Positions 34,201 to 44,268 are shown, counted from the stretch's first letter. The stretch is DNA of 64,000 nt from Enterobacter sp. JBIWA008 (GCF_019968765.1 NZ_CP074149.1:310001-374000); one strand, 5' to 3'. Notes: generated by a model not told the origin, from the letters alone. Translations and numbers: made by a program.

Positions 34201-34240
34201 CTGTCACTTATCTGTAAACAAACAGTTATTTTTCTGTAAT
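34201..34240 (+). promoter_or_regulatory. Tandem Pho boxes upstream of ugpB
   Basis: CTGTCAC-TTAT-CTGTAAA (34201-34218) and CAGTTAT-TTTT-CTGTAAT (34223-34240) are two Pho boxes spaced 22 bp, the usual arrangement for PhoB-activated promoters. The ugp operon is a PhoB target in E. coli. Confidence 0.85.
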
Positions 34241-34313
34241 TCGAGCATGTCATGTTACCTCGCGAGCATAAAACGCGTGATATCGCGCATCCGGCACAAT
34301 AAGAGAGATGACA

Positions 34314-35630
34314 ATGACATCGTTACGACACACAGCTTTGGGTCTGGCAATCGGTCTGGCTTTTGCGACGAACGCAATGGCTGTCACCACCATTCCGTTC
34401 TGGCATTCCATGGAAGGGGAGTTGGGTAAAGAAGTTGACTCCCTGGCGCAGCGTTTCAACGACACCCATCCGGATTACAAAATTGTGCCGGTGTACAAAG
34501 GTAACTACGAGCAGAGCCTGAGCGCGGGCATTGCCGCCTTCCGTACCGGCAACGCGCCTGCACTGTTACAGGTTTATGAAGTGGGCACCGCCACCATGAT
34601 GGCCTCCAAAGCCATCAAGCCGGTCTATGAAGTGTTCAAAGAAGCGGGTATCAACTTCGATGAATCCCAGTTTGTGCCGACCGTAGCGGGTTACTACACC
34701 GATTCCAAAACCGGCCATCTGCTGTCACAGCCGTTTAACAGCTCTACGCCGGTGCTCTACTACAACAAAGACGCCTTCAAAAAAGCTGGTTTAGACCCGG
34801 AGCAGCCGCCAAAAACCTGGCAGGACCTGGCGGAGTACACCGCGAAGCTGAAGGCGGCGGGGATGAAGTGCGGCTACGCCAGCGGCTGGCAGGGCTGGAT
34901 CCAGATTGAAAACTTCAGCGCCTGGCACGGCCTGCCGGTTGCGACCAAAAACAACGGCTTCGACGGTACCGATGCGGTACTGGAGTTCAACAAGCCGGAG
35001 CAGGTGAAGCACATCGCGCTGCTTGCCGATCTGAACAAGAAGGGCGACTTCAGCTACTTCGGTCGTAAAGACGAATCCACCGAGAAGTTCTACAACGGCG
35101 ATTGCGCCATTACCACCGCCTCGTCCGGCTCGCTGGCGGATATCCGTCACTACGCCAAATTCAACTACGGCGTGGGCATGATGCCGTACGACGCAGACGT
35201 GAAGGGCGCGCCGCAGAACGCCATTATCGGCGGGGCGAGCCTGTGGGTCATGCAGGGCAAAGACAAAGGCACCTATAAAGGCGTAGCCGAGTTCCTCGAC
35301 TTCCTGGCGAAGCCGGAAAACGCTGCCGAATGGCACCAGAAGACCGGCTACCTGCCGATCACCAAAGCCGCGTACGACCTGACCCGCGAGCAGGGCTTCT
35401 ACAGTAAGAACCCAGGGGCGGACATCGCGACGCGCCAGATGCTGAACAAGCCGCCGTTGCCGTTCACTAAAGGCCTGCGTCTGGGCAATATGCCGCAGAT
35501 CCGCACCATCGTGGATGAGGAGCTGGAAAGCGTGTGGACCGGGAAGAAAACGCCACAGCAGGCGCTGGATTCAGCGGTAGAGCGCGGGAATCAGCTGCTG
35601 CGCCGCTTTGAGCAGTCGACGAAGTCTTAA
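34314..35630 (+). CDS. ugpB: Glycerol-3-phosphate-binding periplasmic protein UgpB
   Basis: Binding protein for sn-glycerol-3-phosphate and glycerophosphodiesters, part of UgpBAEC. 438 aa, same as E. coli; signal peptide [19 protein letters not shown].. (cleavage after NAMA), mature [19 protein letters not shown]. Of two nearby ATGs the second (34314) has correct spacing from AAGAGAG. Induced by phosphate limitation via the Pho boxes upstream. Confidence 0.97.
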   Translation: MTSLRHTALGLAIGLAFATNAMAVTTIPFWHSMEGELGKEVDSLAQRFNDTHPDYKIVPVYKGNYEQSLSAGIAAFRTGNAPALLQVYEVGTATMMASKAIKPVYEVFKEAGINFDESQFVPTVAGYYTDSKTGHLLSQPFNSSTPVLYYNKDAFKKAGLDPEQPPKTWQDLAEYTAKLKAAGMKCGYASGWQGWIQIENFSAWHGLPVATKNNGFDGTDAVLEFNKPEQVKHIALLADLNKKGDFSYFGRKDESTEKFYNGDCAITTASSGSLADIRHYAKFNYGVGMMPYDADVKGAPQNAIIGGASLWVMQGKDKGTYKGVAEFLDFLAKPENAAEWHQKTGYLPITKAAYDLTREQGFYSKNPGADIATRQMLNKPPLPFTKGLRLGNMPQIRTIVDEELESVWTGKKTPQQALDSAVERGNQLLRRFEQSTKS

Positions 35631-35636
35631 TCTTTT

Positions 35637-35685
35637 TCCCCTCACCCTAACCCTCTCCCTGTGGGAGAGGGCCGGGCTGAGGGGA
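35637..35685. repeat. CCCTCTCC/GGGAGAGG repeat (family B) in the ugpB-ugpA gap
   Basis: CCCCTCACCCTAA then CCCTCTCCCTGTGGGAGAGG and GCCGGGCTGAGGGG: a nested palindrome beginning 6 nt after the ugpB stop and ending about 20 nt before ugpA. Same family and same relative position as in the malE-malF gap. Confidence 0.88.
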
Positions 35686-35704
35686 AACCAACCTGAGCAA
35701 ACCT

Positions 35705-36592
35705 ATGTCATCATCCCGTCCGGTGTTCCGTTCCCGCTGGCTACCCTATCTTCTGGTCGCGCCGCAGCTGGTCATCACCGTTATTTTCTTTATCTGGCCT
35801 GCGGGCGAAGCGCTGTGGTACTCGGTACAAAGCGTCGATCCTTTCGGGCTCTCCAGCCAGTTTGTTGGCCTGGACAACTTCACCGCGCTGTTCCATGACA
35901 GCTACTACCTGGACTCTTTCTGGACAACGATGAAGTTCAGCGCCCTCGTAACCGTCAGCGGTCTGGTTGCCTCGCTGTTTTTCGCCGCGCTGGTGGACTA
36001 CGTGGTGCGCGGCAGCCGAATTTATCAAACCCTGATGCTGCTGCCCTACGCCGTGGCTCCCGCCGTGGCCGCCGTGCTGTGGATCTTCCTGTTTAACCCC
36101 GGTCGCGGGTTAATTACCCACTTCCTGGCAGAGTTCGGCTACGACTGGAACCACGCCCAGAATAGCGGTCAGGCGATGTTCCTGGTGGTGTTCGCCTCGG
36201 TGTGGAAGCAGATCAGCTACAACTTCCTGTTCTTCTTTGCCGCGCTGAAGTCCATCCCGCGCTCGCTGGTGGAAGCCGCCGCGATTGACGGCGCAGGGCC
36301 GATTCGTCGCTTCTTCAGATTATCGCTGCCGCTGATCGCCCCAGTGAGTTTCTTCCTGCTGGTGGTTAACCTCGTGTACGCCTTCTTCGACACCTTCCCG
36401 GTGATCGATGCGGCGACTGCAGGCGGCCCGGTGCAGGCGACAACGACGCTTATCTATAAGATCTACCGCGAAGGTTTCGCCGGTCTGGATCTCTCGGCCT
36501 CCGCCGCGCAGTCCGTCGTGCTGATGTTCCTGGTCATCATCCTCACGGTGGTGCAGTTCCGCTATGTCGAAAGTAAGGTGCGCTACCAATGA
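35705..36592 (+). CDS. ugpA: Glycerol-3-phosphate ABC permease UgpA
   Basis: Inner-membrane subunit, 295 aa like E. coli. Six membrane helices and the EAA loop [20 protein letters not shown] near residue 190. It begins about 75 nt after ugpB across a palindromic repeat and overlaps ugpE by 4 nt. Confidence 0.98.
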   Translation: MSSSRPVFRSRWLPYLLVAPQLVITVIFFIWPAGEALWYSVQSVDPFGLSSQFVGLDNFTALFHDSYYLDSFWTTMKFSALVTVSGLVASLFFAALVDYVVRGSRIYQTLMLLPYAVAPAVAAVLWIFLFNPGRGLITHFLAEFGYDWNHAQNSGQAMFLVVFASVWKQISYNFLFFFAALKSIPRSLVEAAAIDGAGPIRRFFRLSLPLIAPVSFFLLVVNLVYAFFDTFPVIDAATAGGPVQATTTLIYKIYREGFAGLDLSASAAQSVVLMFLVIILTVVQFRYVESKVRYQ

Positions 36593-37434
36593 TTGAGAAC
36601 CGTCGCGGGCTGACGATTTTCAGCCATACCATGCTGATTTTAGGGATTATCGTCATCCTGTTCCCGCTGTACGTGGCTTTTGTCGCCGCCACGCTGGACA
36701 CCAAAGCCGTGTTCGACACGCCGATGACGCTGGTTCCCGGCGGCCATCTTTTCGAGAACATGAAGACCATCTGGACCCAGGGCGTGGGCGCCAACAGCGC
36801 GCCGTTCTGGCTGATGATGCTCAACAGCTTCATCATGGCGTTCGGCATTACGGTCGGCAAAATCACGGTGTCGATGCTTTCGGCCTTCGCCATCGTCTGG
36901 TTCCGCTTTCCGCTGCGTAACCTCTTCTTCTGGATGATCTTTATCACCCTGATGCTGCCGGTTGAGGTGCGTATCTTCCCGACGGTGGAGGTCATCGCCA
37001 ACCTGAAGATGCTCGACAGCTACGCGGGCCTGACGCTGCCGCTAATGGCCTCGGCCACCGCGACCTTCCTGTTCCGCCAGTTTTTTATGACTCTGCCGGA
37101 CGAGCTGATTGAAGCCGCGCGCATCGACGGCGCGTCGCCGATGCGCTTCTTCCGCGACATCGTGCTGCCGCTGTCGAAAACCAACCTGGCCGCGCTGTTT
37201 GTGATCACCTTTATCTACGGCTGGAACCAGTATCTGTGGCCGCTGCTGATTATTCAGGACGTCAACCTCGGCACCGCCGTGGCGGGCATCAAAGGCATGA
37301 TCGCCACCGGCGAAGGCACCACCCTCTGGAACCAGGTGATGGCGGCGATGCTGCTCACCCTTATCCCACCCGTAGTCATTGTTTTAGCCATGCAGCGTGC
37401 GTTTGTCCGCGGCCTGGTCGATAGCGAGAAATAA
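36589..37434 (+). CDS. ugpE: Glycerol-3-phosphate ABC permease UgpE
   Basis: Second permease subunit, 281 aa. EAA loop [20 protein letters not shown] near residue 173 with flanking helices. Overlaps ugpA by 4 nt; ugpC starts 1 nt after its stop. Confidence 0.98.
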   Translation: MIENRRGLTIFSHTMLILGIIVILFPLYVAFVAATLDTKAVFDTPMTLVPGGHLFENMKTIWTQGVGANSAPFWLMMLNSFIMAFGITVGKITVSMLSAFAIVWFRFPLRNLFFWMIFITLMLPVEVRIFPTVEVIANLKMLDSYAGLTLPLMASATATFLFRQFFMTLPDELIEAARIDGASPMRFFRDIVLPLSKTNLAALFVITFIYGWNQYLWPLLIIQDVNLGTAVAGIKGMIATGEGTTLWNQVMAAMLLTLIPPVVIVLAMQRAFVRGLVDSEK

Positions 37435-37435
37435 G

Positions 37436-38506
37436 ATGGCAGGTTTAAAATTACAGGCAGTCACCAAAAGCTGGGATGGCAAAACCCAGGTTATTCAGCC
37501 GTTAACGCTCGACGTGGCGGACGGGGAATTCATCGTAATGGTCGGCCCGTCCGGCTGCGGAAAATCCACGCTGCTGCGCATGGTGGCCGGGCTGGAGCGC
37601 GTGACGTCCGGGGATATCTGGATTGACCGCCAGCGCGTCACCGAGATGGAGCCGAAAGACAGAGGCATTGCGATGGTGTTCCAGAACTACGCCCTCTATC
37701 CGCACATGAGCGTGGAAGAGAACATGGCCTGGGGGCTGAAAATCCGCGGCATGGGCAAAGGCCATATCGACGAGCGCGTGAAGGAGGCGGCGCGCATTCT
37801 TGAGCTGGACGGCCTGCTCAAGCGCCGCCCGCGCGAGCTTTCCGGCGGACAGCGCCAGCGCGTGGCGATGGGGCGCGCCATCGTGCGCGATCCGGCGGTA
37901 TTCCTCTTCGACGAGCCGCTGTCTAACCTTGATGCCAAGCTGCGCGTGCAGATGCGTCTTGAGCTGCAGCAGCTGCACCGTCGTCTGAAAACCACCTCCC
38001 TGTACGTGACCCACGATCAGGTCGAAGCCATGACCCTCGCCCAGCGCGTGATGGTGATGAACAAAGGCATCGCCGAGCAGATTGGCACTCCGGTGGAAGT
38101 GTACGAGAAACCCGCCACCCGCTTTGTGGCGAGCTTTATCGGCAGCCCGGCCATGAACCTGCTGGAAGGGCGTATCAGCAGCGCGGGCACGCACTTTGAG
38201 CTGGAAAGCGGGATGGCATTGCCGGTCAACTGGTACTATCGTGGCTACGCCGGGCGTAAGATGACGCTCGGTATCCGCCCGGAGCATATTGGTTTAACCT
38301 CTCAGGCGGACGGCGGCGTGCCGCTGGTGATGGACACGCTGGAGATGTTGGGTGCAGATAACCTGGCGCACGGTCGCTGGGGCGAGCAAAAAATGGTGGT
38401 GCGTCTGGCCCATCAGGAGCGCCCTAAAGCAGTCAGCACGCTGTGGCTTCACCTGCCGGAAAATCATCTGCACCTGTTTGACGGTGAAACAGGACAACGA
38501 GTATGA
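37436..38506 (+). CDS. ugpC: Glycerol-3-phosphate import ATPase UgpC
   Basis: ATPase subunit of the Ugp importer, 356 aa. Walker [10 protein letters not shown], signature [14 protein letters not shown], Walker [13 protein letters not shown] and H-loop [13 protein letters not shown]-terminal MalK-like regulatory domain follows. Closely related to malK in this window, as expected for the CUT1 group. ATG at 37436 ([13 protein letters not shown]). Overlaps ugpQ by 4 nt. Confidence 0.98.
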   Translation: MAGLKLQAVTKSWDGKTQVIQPLTLDVADGEFIVMVGPSGCGKSTLLRMVAGLERVTSGDIWIDRQRVTEMEPKDRGIAMVFQNYALYPHMSVEENMAWGLKIRGMGKGHIDERVKEAARILELDGLLKRRPRELSGGQRQRVAMGRAIVRDPAVFLFDEPLSNLDAKLRVQMRLELQQLHRRLKTTSLYVTHDQVEAMTLAQRVMVMNKGIAEQIGTPVEVYEKPATRFVASFIGSPAMNLLEGRISSAGTHFELESGMALPVNWYYRGYAGRKMTLGIRPEHIGLTSQADGGVPLVMDTLEMLGADNLAHGRWGEQKMVVRLAHQERPKAVSTLWLHLPENHLHLFDGETGQRV

Positions 38507-39249
38507 GCAACTGGCCTTATCCCCACGTCGTCGCCCACCGGGGCGGCGGTAAGCTGGCCCCGGAGAATACCCTGGCGGCGATTGACGTTGGCGCGCGCTA
38601 CGGTCACACGATGATCGAGTTCGACGCGAAGCTGTCGAAAGACGGCGAAATTTTCCTGCTGCATGACGATAATCTCGAACGCACCAGCAACGGCTGGGGC
38701 GTGGCGGGTGAACTGCCGTGGCGCGACCTGCTGAAGGTGGACGCCGGAAGCTGGTACAGCGGCGAATTCAAAGGCGAACCGCTACCGCTGCTGGCGGAAG
38801 TGGCCGATCGCTGTCGTCAGCACGGCATGATGGCCAATATCGAAATCAAACCGACCACCGGCACCGGGGCGCTGACGGGCAAAGTGATTGCGCTGGCCGC
38901 GCGCGAGCTGTGGGAAGGGATGACCGCGCCGCTGCTGTCATCATTTGAAATCGATGCGCTGGAGGCCGCACAGGAGGCCGCGCCTGAGCTGCCGCGCGGG
39001 CTGCTGCTGGACGAGTGGCGCGGGGACTGGCACGAGCTGACGACCCGCTTAGCGTGTGTGTCTATTCATCTTAATCACAAGCTGCTGGACGAGGCGCGGG
39101 TGAAGATGCTGAAAGACGCGGGTCTGCATATTCTGGTTTACACCGTCAACAAACCCCAGCGTGCAGCCGAACTGCTGCGCTGGGGCGTGGACAGTATCTG
39201 TACCGATGCAATCGATCTGATTGGCCCGAACTTTAGTTCTGCTGATTAA
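38503..39249 (+). CDS. ugpQ: Glycerophosphodiester phosphodiesterase UgpQ
   Basis: Cytosolic enzyme hydrolysing glycerophosphodiesters to glycerol-3-phosphate and an alcohol. 248 aa, GDPD family. [16 protein letters not shown] near residue 9, [18 protein letters not shown] near 38 and NIEIKPT near 110 supply the metal-binding and catalytic residues. Last gene of ugpBAECQ. Its 3' end overlaps the convergent yhhA by 17 nt. Confidence 0.97.
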   Translation: MSNWPYPHVVAHRGGGKLAPENTLAAIDVGARYGHTMIEFDAKLSKDGEIFLLHDDNLERTSNGWGVAGELPWRDLLKVDAGSWYSGEFKGEPLPLLAEVADRCRQHGMMANIEIKPTTGTGALTGKVIALAARELWEGMTAPLLSSFEIDALEAAQEAAPELPRGLLLDEWRGDWHELTTRLACVSIHLNHKLLDEARVKMLKDAGLHILVYTVNKPQRAAELLRWGVDSICTDAIDLIGPNFSSAD

Positions 39250-39610
39250 GCATACTGCCATTCGACTGCGGCGGCAGCATATGCTGCTGTCCGCTGCCTG
39301 ACGACGTCATCCCACCCAACATCCCGCCGTTTTTATTCGGCAGCGGCTGCTCGCGCACCTGCCCCTGCTGTACACGCTGGGTGTTGGCGTTCATCTGATT
39401 TTGCAGGCTTTGCTGCTGCAACTGGGTCTGCGTTTTCAACTGCTGGTTAAGCATCCCTTTCTGCTGCTGTTGCTGGCTCATCATCTCGGTTTGCATACGC
39501 TGCTGGCTGGGGATGACGTAGCCCTGCTGGTTCGGGTTGTTCATGGTGTTGAGTGGCTGTGCGAGCGCGGCAAACGGGATCAGCGCCGTAAGAATCATCA
39601 AGCGTTTCAT
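39233..39610 (-). CDS. yhhA: YhhA, Gln-rich secreted protein (DUF2756)
   Basis: A 125-aa protein with signal peptide [17 protein letters not shown] and a mature part very rich in Gln, Met and Asn (for example [17 protein letters not shown]), likely helical or disordered. Orthologue of E. coli YhhA; function unknown. The ATG at 39610 is preferred because AAGGAGG is 8 nt upstream; an ATG two codons earlier is too close. Convergent with ugpQ and overlapping it. Confidence 0.9.
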   Translation of the reverse strand: MKRLMILTALIPFAALAQPLNTMNNPNQQGYVIPSQQRMQTEMMSQQQQQKGMLNQQLKTQTQLQQQSLQNQMNANTQRVQQGQVREQPLPNKNGGMLGGMTSSGSGQQHMLPPQSNGSMLNQQN

Positions 39611-39733
39611 TGTCATTTCCTCCTTTTGAGGTCTCTCTTAAGTTTACCCCTATTTCACCATGACGATGATTTTTTAGGAGTTGTGAACCAGGCTTAAGCG
39701 GGGAATATGGATCCCTTCACCTGGAGAACAATA

Positions 39734-41479
39734 ATGATGAAACCAACGTTTTTGCGCTGGGTCGCCATCGCCGCGCTGATGGCAGGCGGTACATTTAGCG
39801 TGGCGGCCAACCCGCCAGCGGCGCCTCCGGTCTCTTACGGCGTGGAGGAAGATGTTTTTCATCCCGTGCGGGCAACCCATGGCATGGTGGCGTCGGTGGA
39901 TGCGCTGGCAACAAAAGTGGGCGTCGATATTCTCAGGCAGGGCGGTAACGCGGTGGATGCAGCGGTCGCCGTCGGCTATGCGCTGGCGGTAACGCATCCG
40001 CAGGCGGGGAACCTCGGCGGCGGCGGCTTTATGATGCTGCGCACCAAAGACGGCAAAACTACCGCAATCGACTTCCGCGAGATGGCGCCTGCTCAGGCGT
40101 CCCGCGATATGTTCCTCGACGACCAGGGCAACCCTGACAGCAAAAAATCCCTGACCTCGCATCTCGCCTCCGGCACGCCGGGTACCGTCGCGGGCTTCTC
40201 GCTGGCGCTGGAAAAATACGGCACGATGCCGCTGAACAAGGTGGTGCAGCCTGCCATCAGGCTGGCGCGAGAGGGCTTTGTGGTGAATGACGCTCTGGCG
40301 GACGATCTCAAGACCTACGGCAGCGAAGTCATTCCCAATCATGAAAACAGCAAGGCCATCTTCTGGAAAGACGGTGAGCCGCTGAAGAAGGGCGACAGGC
40401 TGGTGCAGAAGAATCTCGCCAAAAGCCTGGAGCTGATTGCGGAGCACGGTCCGGACGCTTTCTACAAAGGGGCGATTGCCGACCAGATTGCGGAAGAGAT
40501 GCAAAAGAACGGCGGGCTCATCACCAAAGCGGATCTGGCTGAATACAAGGCGGTGGAGCGCGAGCCGATTAACGGCACCTATCGCGGCTACGAGGTCTTT
40601 TCAATGCCGCCGCCGTCCTCCGGGGGGATCCACATCGTGCAGATCCTCAACATTCTTGAAAACTTCGATATGCACAAGTTCGGCTTCGGCAGCGCGGATG
40701 CCATGCAGGTGATGGCGGAAGCGGAAAAACGCGCCTACGCCGACCGTTCGGAATATCTCGGCGATCCGGACTTCGTGAAGGTGCCATGGCAGGCGCTGAC
40801 CAACAAGGCGTATGCCAAATCGATTGCGGAACAGATCGACATCAACAAGGCCAAACCGTCGAGCGAGATCCGCCCCGGCAAGCTGGCGCCGTACGAAAGC
40901 AACCAGACCACCCACTTCTCGGTGGTGGATAAAGACGGTAACGCGGTGGCGGTGACCTATACGCTCAACACCACCTTCGGCACCGGGATTGTGGCGGGCA
41001 ACAGCGGCATTCTGCTGAACAACGAGATGGATGACTTCTCCGCCAAGCCGGGCGTGCCGAACGTCTACGGGCTGGTCGGCGGCGATGCAAATGCGGTAGG
41101 GCCGAAGAAACGTCCGCTGTCGTCTATGTCGCCTACAATTGTCGTGAAAGACGGGAAAACCTGGCTGGTAACCGGCAGCCCTGGCGGCAGCCGTATTATC
41201 ACTACCGTGCTGCAGATGGTGGTGAACAGCATCGACTTTGGGATGAACGTCGCCGAAGCGACCAACGCCCCGCGTTTCCATCACCAGTGGCTGCCGGACG
41301 AGCTGCGCGTCGAGAAGGGCTTTAGCCCGGATACTATTAAGCTGCTTGAGCAGCGTGGGCAGAAGGTGGCGGTGAAAGAGGCGATGGGCAGTACCCAGAG
41401 CATTATGGTGGGGCCAGACGGGGCGCTGTTTGGCGCATCAGATCCGCGTTCGGTGGATGATTTGTCGGCGGGGTATTGA
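39734..41479 (+). CDS. ggt: Gamma-glutamyltranspeptidase precursor
   Basis: Periplasmic enzyme cleaving gamma-glutamyl bonds (glutathione and similar), an Ntn-hydrolase that self-processes into large and small subunits. 581 aa with signal peptide (MMKPTFLRWVAIAALMAG..). The processing site is before the first Thr of ESNQTTHFSVVDKDGNA near residue 392, which becomes the nucleophile. GSPGGSRIITTVLQ forms the oxyanion region. GGAGAACAATA precedes the start. REP and family B repeats follow. Confidence 0.97.
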   Translation: MMKPTFLRWVAIAALMAGGTFSVAANPPAAPPVSYGVEEDVFHPVRATHGMVASVDALATKVGVDILRQGGNAVDAAVAVGYALAVTHPQAGNLGGGGFMMLRTKDGKTTAIDFREMAPAQASRDMFLDDQGNPDSKKSLTSHLASGTPGTVAGFSLALEKYGTMPLNKVVQPAIRLAREGFVVNDALADDLKTYGSEVIPNHENSKAIFWKDGEPLKKGDRLVQKNLAKSLELIAEHGPDAFYKGAIADQIAEEMQKNGGLITKADLAEYKAVEREPINGTYRGYEVFSMPPPSSGGIHIVQILNILENFDMHKFGFGSADAMQVMAEAEKRAYADRSEYLGDPDFVKVPWQALTNKAYAKSIAEQIDINKAKPSSEIRPGKLAPYESNQTTHFSVVDKDGNAVAVTYTLNTTFGTGIVAGNSGILLNNEMDDFSAKPGVPNVYGLVGGDANAVGPKKRPLSSMSPTIVVKDGKTWLVTGSPGGSRIITTVLQMVVNSIDFGMNVAEATNAPRFHHQWLPDELRVEKGFSPDTIKLLEQRGQKVAVKEAMGSTQSIMVGPDGALFGASDPRSVDDLSAGY

Positions 41480-41484
41480 TGTGT

Positions 41485-41514
41485 TGCCGGGTGGTGGCTT
41501 CGCCTTACCCGGCC
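41485..41514. repeat. Single REP-like palindrome (family A) after ggt
   Basis: GCCGGGTGGTGGCTTCGCC..ACCCGGCCTG, 6 nt after the ggt stop. The sequence TTTTT follows on the plus strand, which may help terminate ggt. Confidence 0.8.
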
Positions 41515-41525
41515 TGTGTTTTTCA

Positions 41526-41561
41526 TTCCCTCTCCCGGTGGGAGAGGGTTAGGGTGAGGGC
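41526..41561. repeat. CCCTCTCC/GGGAGAGG repeat (family B)
   Basis: CCCTCTCCCGGTGGGAGAGGG then TTAGGGTGAGGGC, directly next to the preceding REP unit and ending 7 nt before the yhhY stop; the two families stand side by side between convergent ggt and yhhY. Confidence 0.85.
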
Positions 41562-41567
41562 AACAAG

Positions 41568-42056
41568 CTACTTCATTCGCGCCATATAATACGCGTCTAC
41601 ATATTCACCGTTGCGCAGGGCAAATTTCCTGCCGGTCCCTTCGATTTCAAAGCCAAAATTTTTATAGAGCGCAACAGCCGCTGGGTTATCGGCAAAGACC
41701 GTCAGTTCGATTCGTTCGATACGCAGCCAGTTGTCGCACAGATTAACCATTTCGCTCATGAGCCTGCGGCCTACGCCGCGACCCTGCATATCCGCTGCCA
41801 CGCTGATACCGAATGTGGCAACGTGGCTGCGACGCGGGTTTTCCATCACGTCCAGCGCCATGTGCCCAATGACGCGCTTTTCCAGACAGGCAACAAGATG
41901 GCGTCGGCCTGGTTTTGTCGCAACGCGTTCGTGCCACATTTCCATTGAGGGATGAGGGAGCTGTAGCGTGTCGTGATACACATCAGGATGCGACATGATG
42001 TCGCGCAAAGCTTCTGCATCGCTGGGTTCGATGTGGCGTATCACTATCTCACTCAT
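41568..42056 (-). CDS. yhhY: L-amino acid N-acetyltransferase AaaT (YhhY)
   Basis: GNAT-family acetyltransferase, 162 aa as in E. coli, where the protein N-acetylates some amino acids such as phenylalanine and methionine. The acetyl-CoA site MQGRGVGRRLMSEM is near residue 90, and WLRIERIELTVFADNPAAVALYKNFGFE is the typical C-terminal half. Divergent from ryhB/yhhX. Confidence 0.93.
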   Translation of the reverse strand: MSEIVIRHIEPSDAEALRDIMSHPDVYHDTLQLPHPSMEMWHERVATKPGRRHLVACLEKRVIGHMALDVMENPRRSHVATFGISVAADMQGRGVGRRLMSEMVNLCDNWLRIERIELTVFADNPAAVALYKNFGFEIEGTGRKFALRNGEYVDAYYMARMK

Positions 42057-42156
42057 TCCTTATTCCTCAGTCAGTTAAACGTCCTTTCCAACATCAATGA
42101 CTTTAAAATTTGAGTCAACCGCTATTTTTTGCAAAAAGTATTGGACAAGTGCGAAT

Positions 42157-42175
42157 GATAATGATTGTTATTGCT
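42157..42175 (+). promoter_or_regulatory. Fur box of ryhB
   Basis: GATAATGATTGTTATTGCT overlaps the expected -10/-35 interval of ryhB; the left half is a perfect match to the Fur consensus GATAATGAT. This explains iron repression of the sRNA. Confidence 0.85.
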
Positions 42176-42177
42176 CT

Positions 42178-42271
42178 GCATTCAGGAAGACCCCTACGGG
42201 AACCTGAAAGCACGACATTGCTCACATTGCTTCCAGTATTACTTTAGCCAGCTTTTAGCTGGCTTTTTTTT
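42178..42271 (+). ncRNA. ryhB: Iron-responsive small RNA RyhB
   Basis: Hfq-dependent sRNA that represses mRNAs of iron-using proteins under iron shortage. The central part CTGAAAGCACGACATTGCTC.. and ..CACATTGCTTCCAGTATTACTT is identical to E. coli RyhB as remembered, including the pairing seed. The 5' stem is CAGGAAGACCCC with GGGAACCTG; the loop differs slightly from E. coli. The terminator AGCCAGC-TTTTA-GCTGGCT plus eight T residues closes it (42246-42271). Placed between yhhY and yhhX as in E. coli. The exact 5' end is estimated. Confidence 0.95.
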
Positions 42272-42311
42272 GTTATGGTTAGACTCAGTAACCTTCCAAA
42301 AGGACTGAGCC

Positions 42312-43349
42312 ATGACACTACATTGCGCATTTATTGGATTTGGTAAAAGTACGACCCGCTATCACCTGCCGTATGTTCTCAACCGTAAAGACAGCTGGCA
42401 CGTGGCACACATCTTCCGCCGCCGCGCGAAGCCGGAAGAGCAATCCCCGCAGTATTCCCACATTCATTTCACCAGCGATCTCGACGAGGTGCTTAACGAT
42501 CCGCAGGTGAAGTTGGTCATTGTCTGCACCCACGCAGACAGCCATTTTGAGTACGCGAAGCGCGCACTGGAGGCGGGTAAAAACGTGCTGGTGGAAAAGC
42601 CGTTCACCCCGACCATCGCCGAAGCGAAGGAACTGTTCGCGCTGGCGAAAAGCAAAGGGCTGACCGTCACGCCGTACCAGAACCGTCGCTTTGACAGCTG
42701 CTTCCTGACGGCGAAAAAGGCGATTGAAAGCGGCAAGCTGGGCGACATCGTGGAAATTGAAAGCCACTTCGATTACTACCGTCCGGTCGCGGAAACCCAG
42801 CCCGGCCTGCCGCAGGACGGCTCGTTCTATGGCCTCGGCGTGCACACCATGGACCAGATCATCTCCCTGTTTGGCCGCCCGGACCTCGTGGCATATGACA
42901 TCCGCAGCCTGCGTAATAAAGCCAACCCGGACGACACCTTTGAAGCGCAGCTGTTCTACGGCGACCTGAAGGCCATCGTCAAAACCAGCCATCTGGTAAA
43001 AATCGACTATCCGAAATTTATCGTTCACGGCACCAAAGGCTCGTTTATCAAGTACGGCATCGACCAGCAGGAGACGAGCCTGAAGGCCAACATCATGCCG
43101 GGCGAAGCGGGTTTTGCGGCGGATGATTCCGTGGGCGTGCTGGAGTATGTGAACGATGAGGGCGTGACGGTCAGGGAAGAACGTGAACCGGAAACCGGCG
43201 ACTATGGGCGCGTCTACGATGCGCTGTATGAAACACTCACAACCGGCGCGCCGAATTACGTCAAGGAATCTGACGTTCTGACCAACCTGGAAATCCTCGA
43301 GCGGGCCTTCGGGCAGGCTTCTCCTGCCACGGTAACCCTCGCGAAATAA
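42312..43349 (+). CDS. yhhX: YhhX, Gfo/Idh/MocA-family oxidoreductase
   Basis: A 345-aa NAD(P)-dependent oxidoreductase orthologous to E. coli YhhX; substrate unknown. The N-terminal Rossmann start is HCAFIGFGKSTTRYHLPYV, a variant of the family's GxGxxG. EKPFTPTIAEAKE near residue 97 supplies the conserved EKP, and HTMDQIISLFG the catalytic His region. AAAAGGACTGAGCC gives the ribosome-binding site. Downstream of ryhB. Confidence 0.95.
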   Translation: MTLHCAFIGFGKSTTRYHLPYVLNRKDSWHVAHIFRRRAKPEEQSPQYSHIHFTSDLDEVLNDPQVKLVIVCTHADSHFEYAKRALEAGKNVLVEKPFTPTIAEAKELFALAKSKGLTVTPYQNRRFDSCFLTAKKAIESGKLGDIVEIESHFDYYRPVAETQPGLPQDGSFYGLGVHTMDQIISLFGRPDLVAYDIRSLRNKANPDDTFEAQLFYGDLKAIVKTSHLVKIDYPKFIVHGTKGSFIKYGIDQQETSLKANIMPGEAGFAADDSVGVLEYVNDEGVTVREEREPETGDYGRVYDALYETLTTGAPNYVKESDVLTNLEILERAFGQASPATVTLAK

Positions 43350-43471
43350 GCAAAAACGGCTCCTCTGCGCTTATTCATAATTTTTGAACAGAGGAGTCAA
43401 TTTTCACCCTCTATGATCCCAGGCGGTTTGCGTCCACACTTACTCCATCGAAACGAACTGAGGGTGAAACA

Positions 43472-44167
43472 ATGATCTACTTACGCAAAGCAAACGAACG
43501 TGGTCACGCGAATCATGGCTGGCTGGACTCATGGCATTCATTCTCGTTTGCCGACTACTACGACCCAAACTTCATGGGCTTCTCCGCACTGCGCGTGATT
43601 AACGACGACGTGATTGATGCAGGCCAGGGCTTCGGTACCCACCCGCACAAAGACATGGAAATCCTGACCTATGTGCTGGAAGGGGCGGTGGAACACCAGG
43701 ACAGCATGGGCAACAAAGAGCAGGTTCCGGCGGGCGAGTTCCAGATTATGAGCGCGGGTACCGGGGTGCGTCACTCCGAGTACAACCCGAGCAAAACGGA
43801 AAAACTGCACCTGTATCAAATCTGGATCATTCCAGAAGAGACCGGCATCACGCCACGCTACGAGCAGCGCCGCTTCGATGCAAAGCAGGGCAAACAGCTG
43901 GTGCTGTCCCCGGATGCGCGTGAAGGTTCCCTGAAGGTGCATCAGGATATGGAGCTGTACCGCTGGGCGCTGGCGAAAGACGAACAGTCTTTGCACCAGA
44001 TTGCCGCCAACCGCCGCGTGTGGATCCAGGTGGTAAAAGGCGAGGTGACTATCAACGGCACCAAAGCGACTACCGCTGACGGTCTGGCCGTCTGGGATGA
44101 GCAGGCACTCTCCGTGCACGCCGACAGCGAAAGCGAAATTCTGCTGTTTGACCTGCCGCCGGTGTAA
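43472..44167 (+). CDS. yhhW: Pirin-like quercetin 2,3-dioxygenase YhhW
   Basis: A bicupin metal protein of the pirin family, 231 aa like E. coli YhhW, which shows quercetinase activity in vitro; the physiological substrate is unknown. Metal ligands are visible in FGTHPHKDMEILTYVLEGAVEHQD (His57/His59) and GTGVRHSEYNPS (His101/Glu103 region). Preceded by GAGGGTGAAACA. Confidence 0.95.
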   Translation: MIYLRKANERGHANHGWLDSWHSFSFADYYDPNFMGFSALRVINDDVIDAGQGFGTHPHKDMEILTYVLEGAVEHQDSMGNKEQVPAGEFQIMSAGTGVRHSEYNPSKTEKLHLYQIWIIPEETGITPRYEQRRFDAKQGKQLVLSPDAREGSLKVHQDMELYRWALAKDEQSLHQIAANRRVWIQVVKGEVTINGTKATTADGLAVWDEQALSVHADSESEILLFDLPPV

Positions 44168-44183
44168 TAAATCATAAATAAAT

Positions 44184-44220
44184 GCCCATCCTTCCCTTTG
44201 ACAGGGGAAGGATGGGCTTT
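44184..44220 (+). terminator. Strong hairpin terminator between yhhW and gntR
   Basis: GCCCATCCTTCCC pairs with GGGAAGGATGGGC (13 bp) around a short loop, followed by TTT. Likely ends the yhhW transcript; the short T run suggests some read-through. Confidence 0.75.
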
Positions 44221-44268
44221 GTCCGTGATAAACTGAGCAAATCTCTCACTTCAAGATTTCTCAGGACG

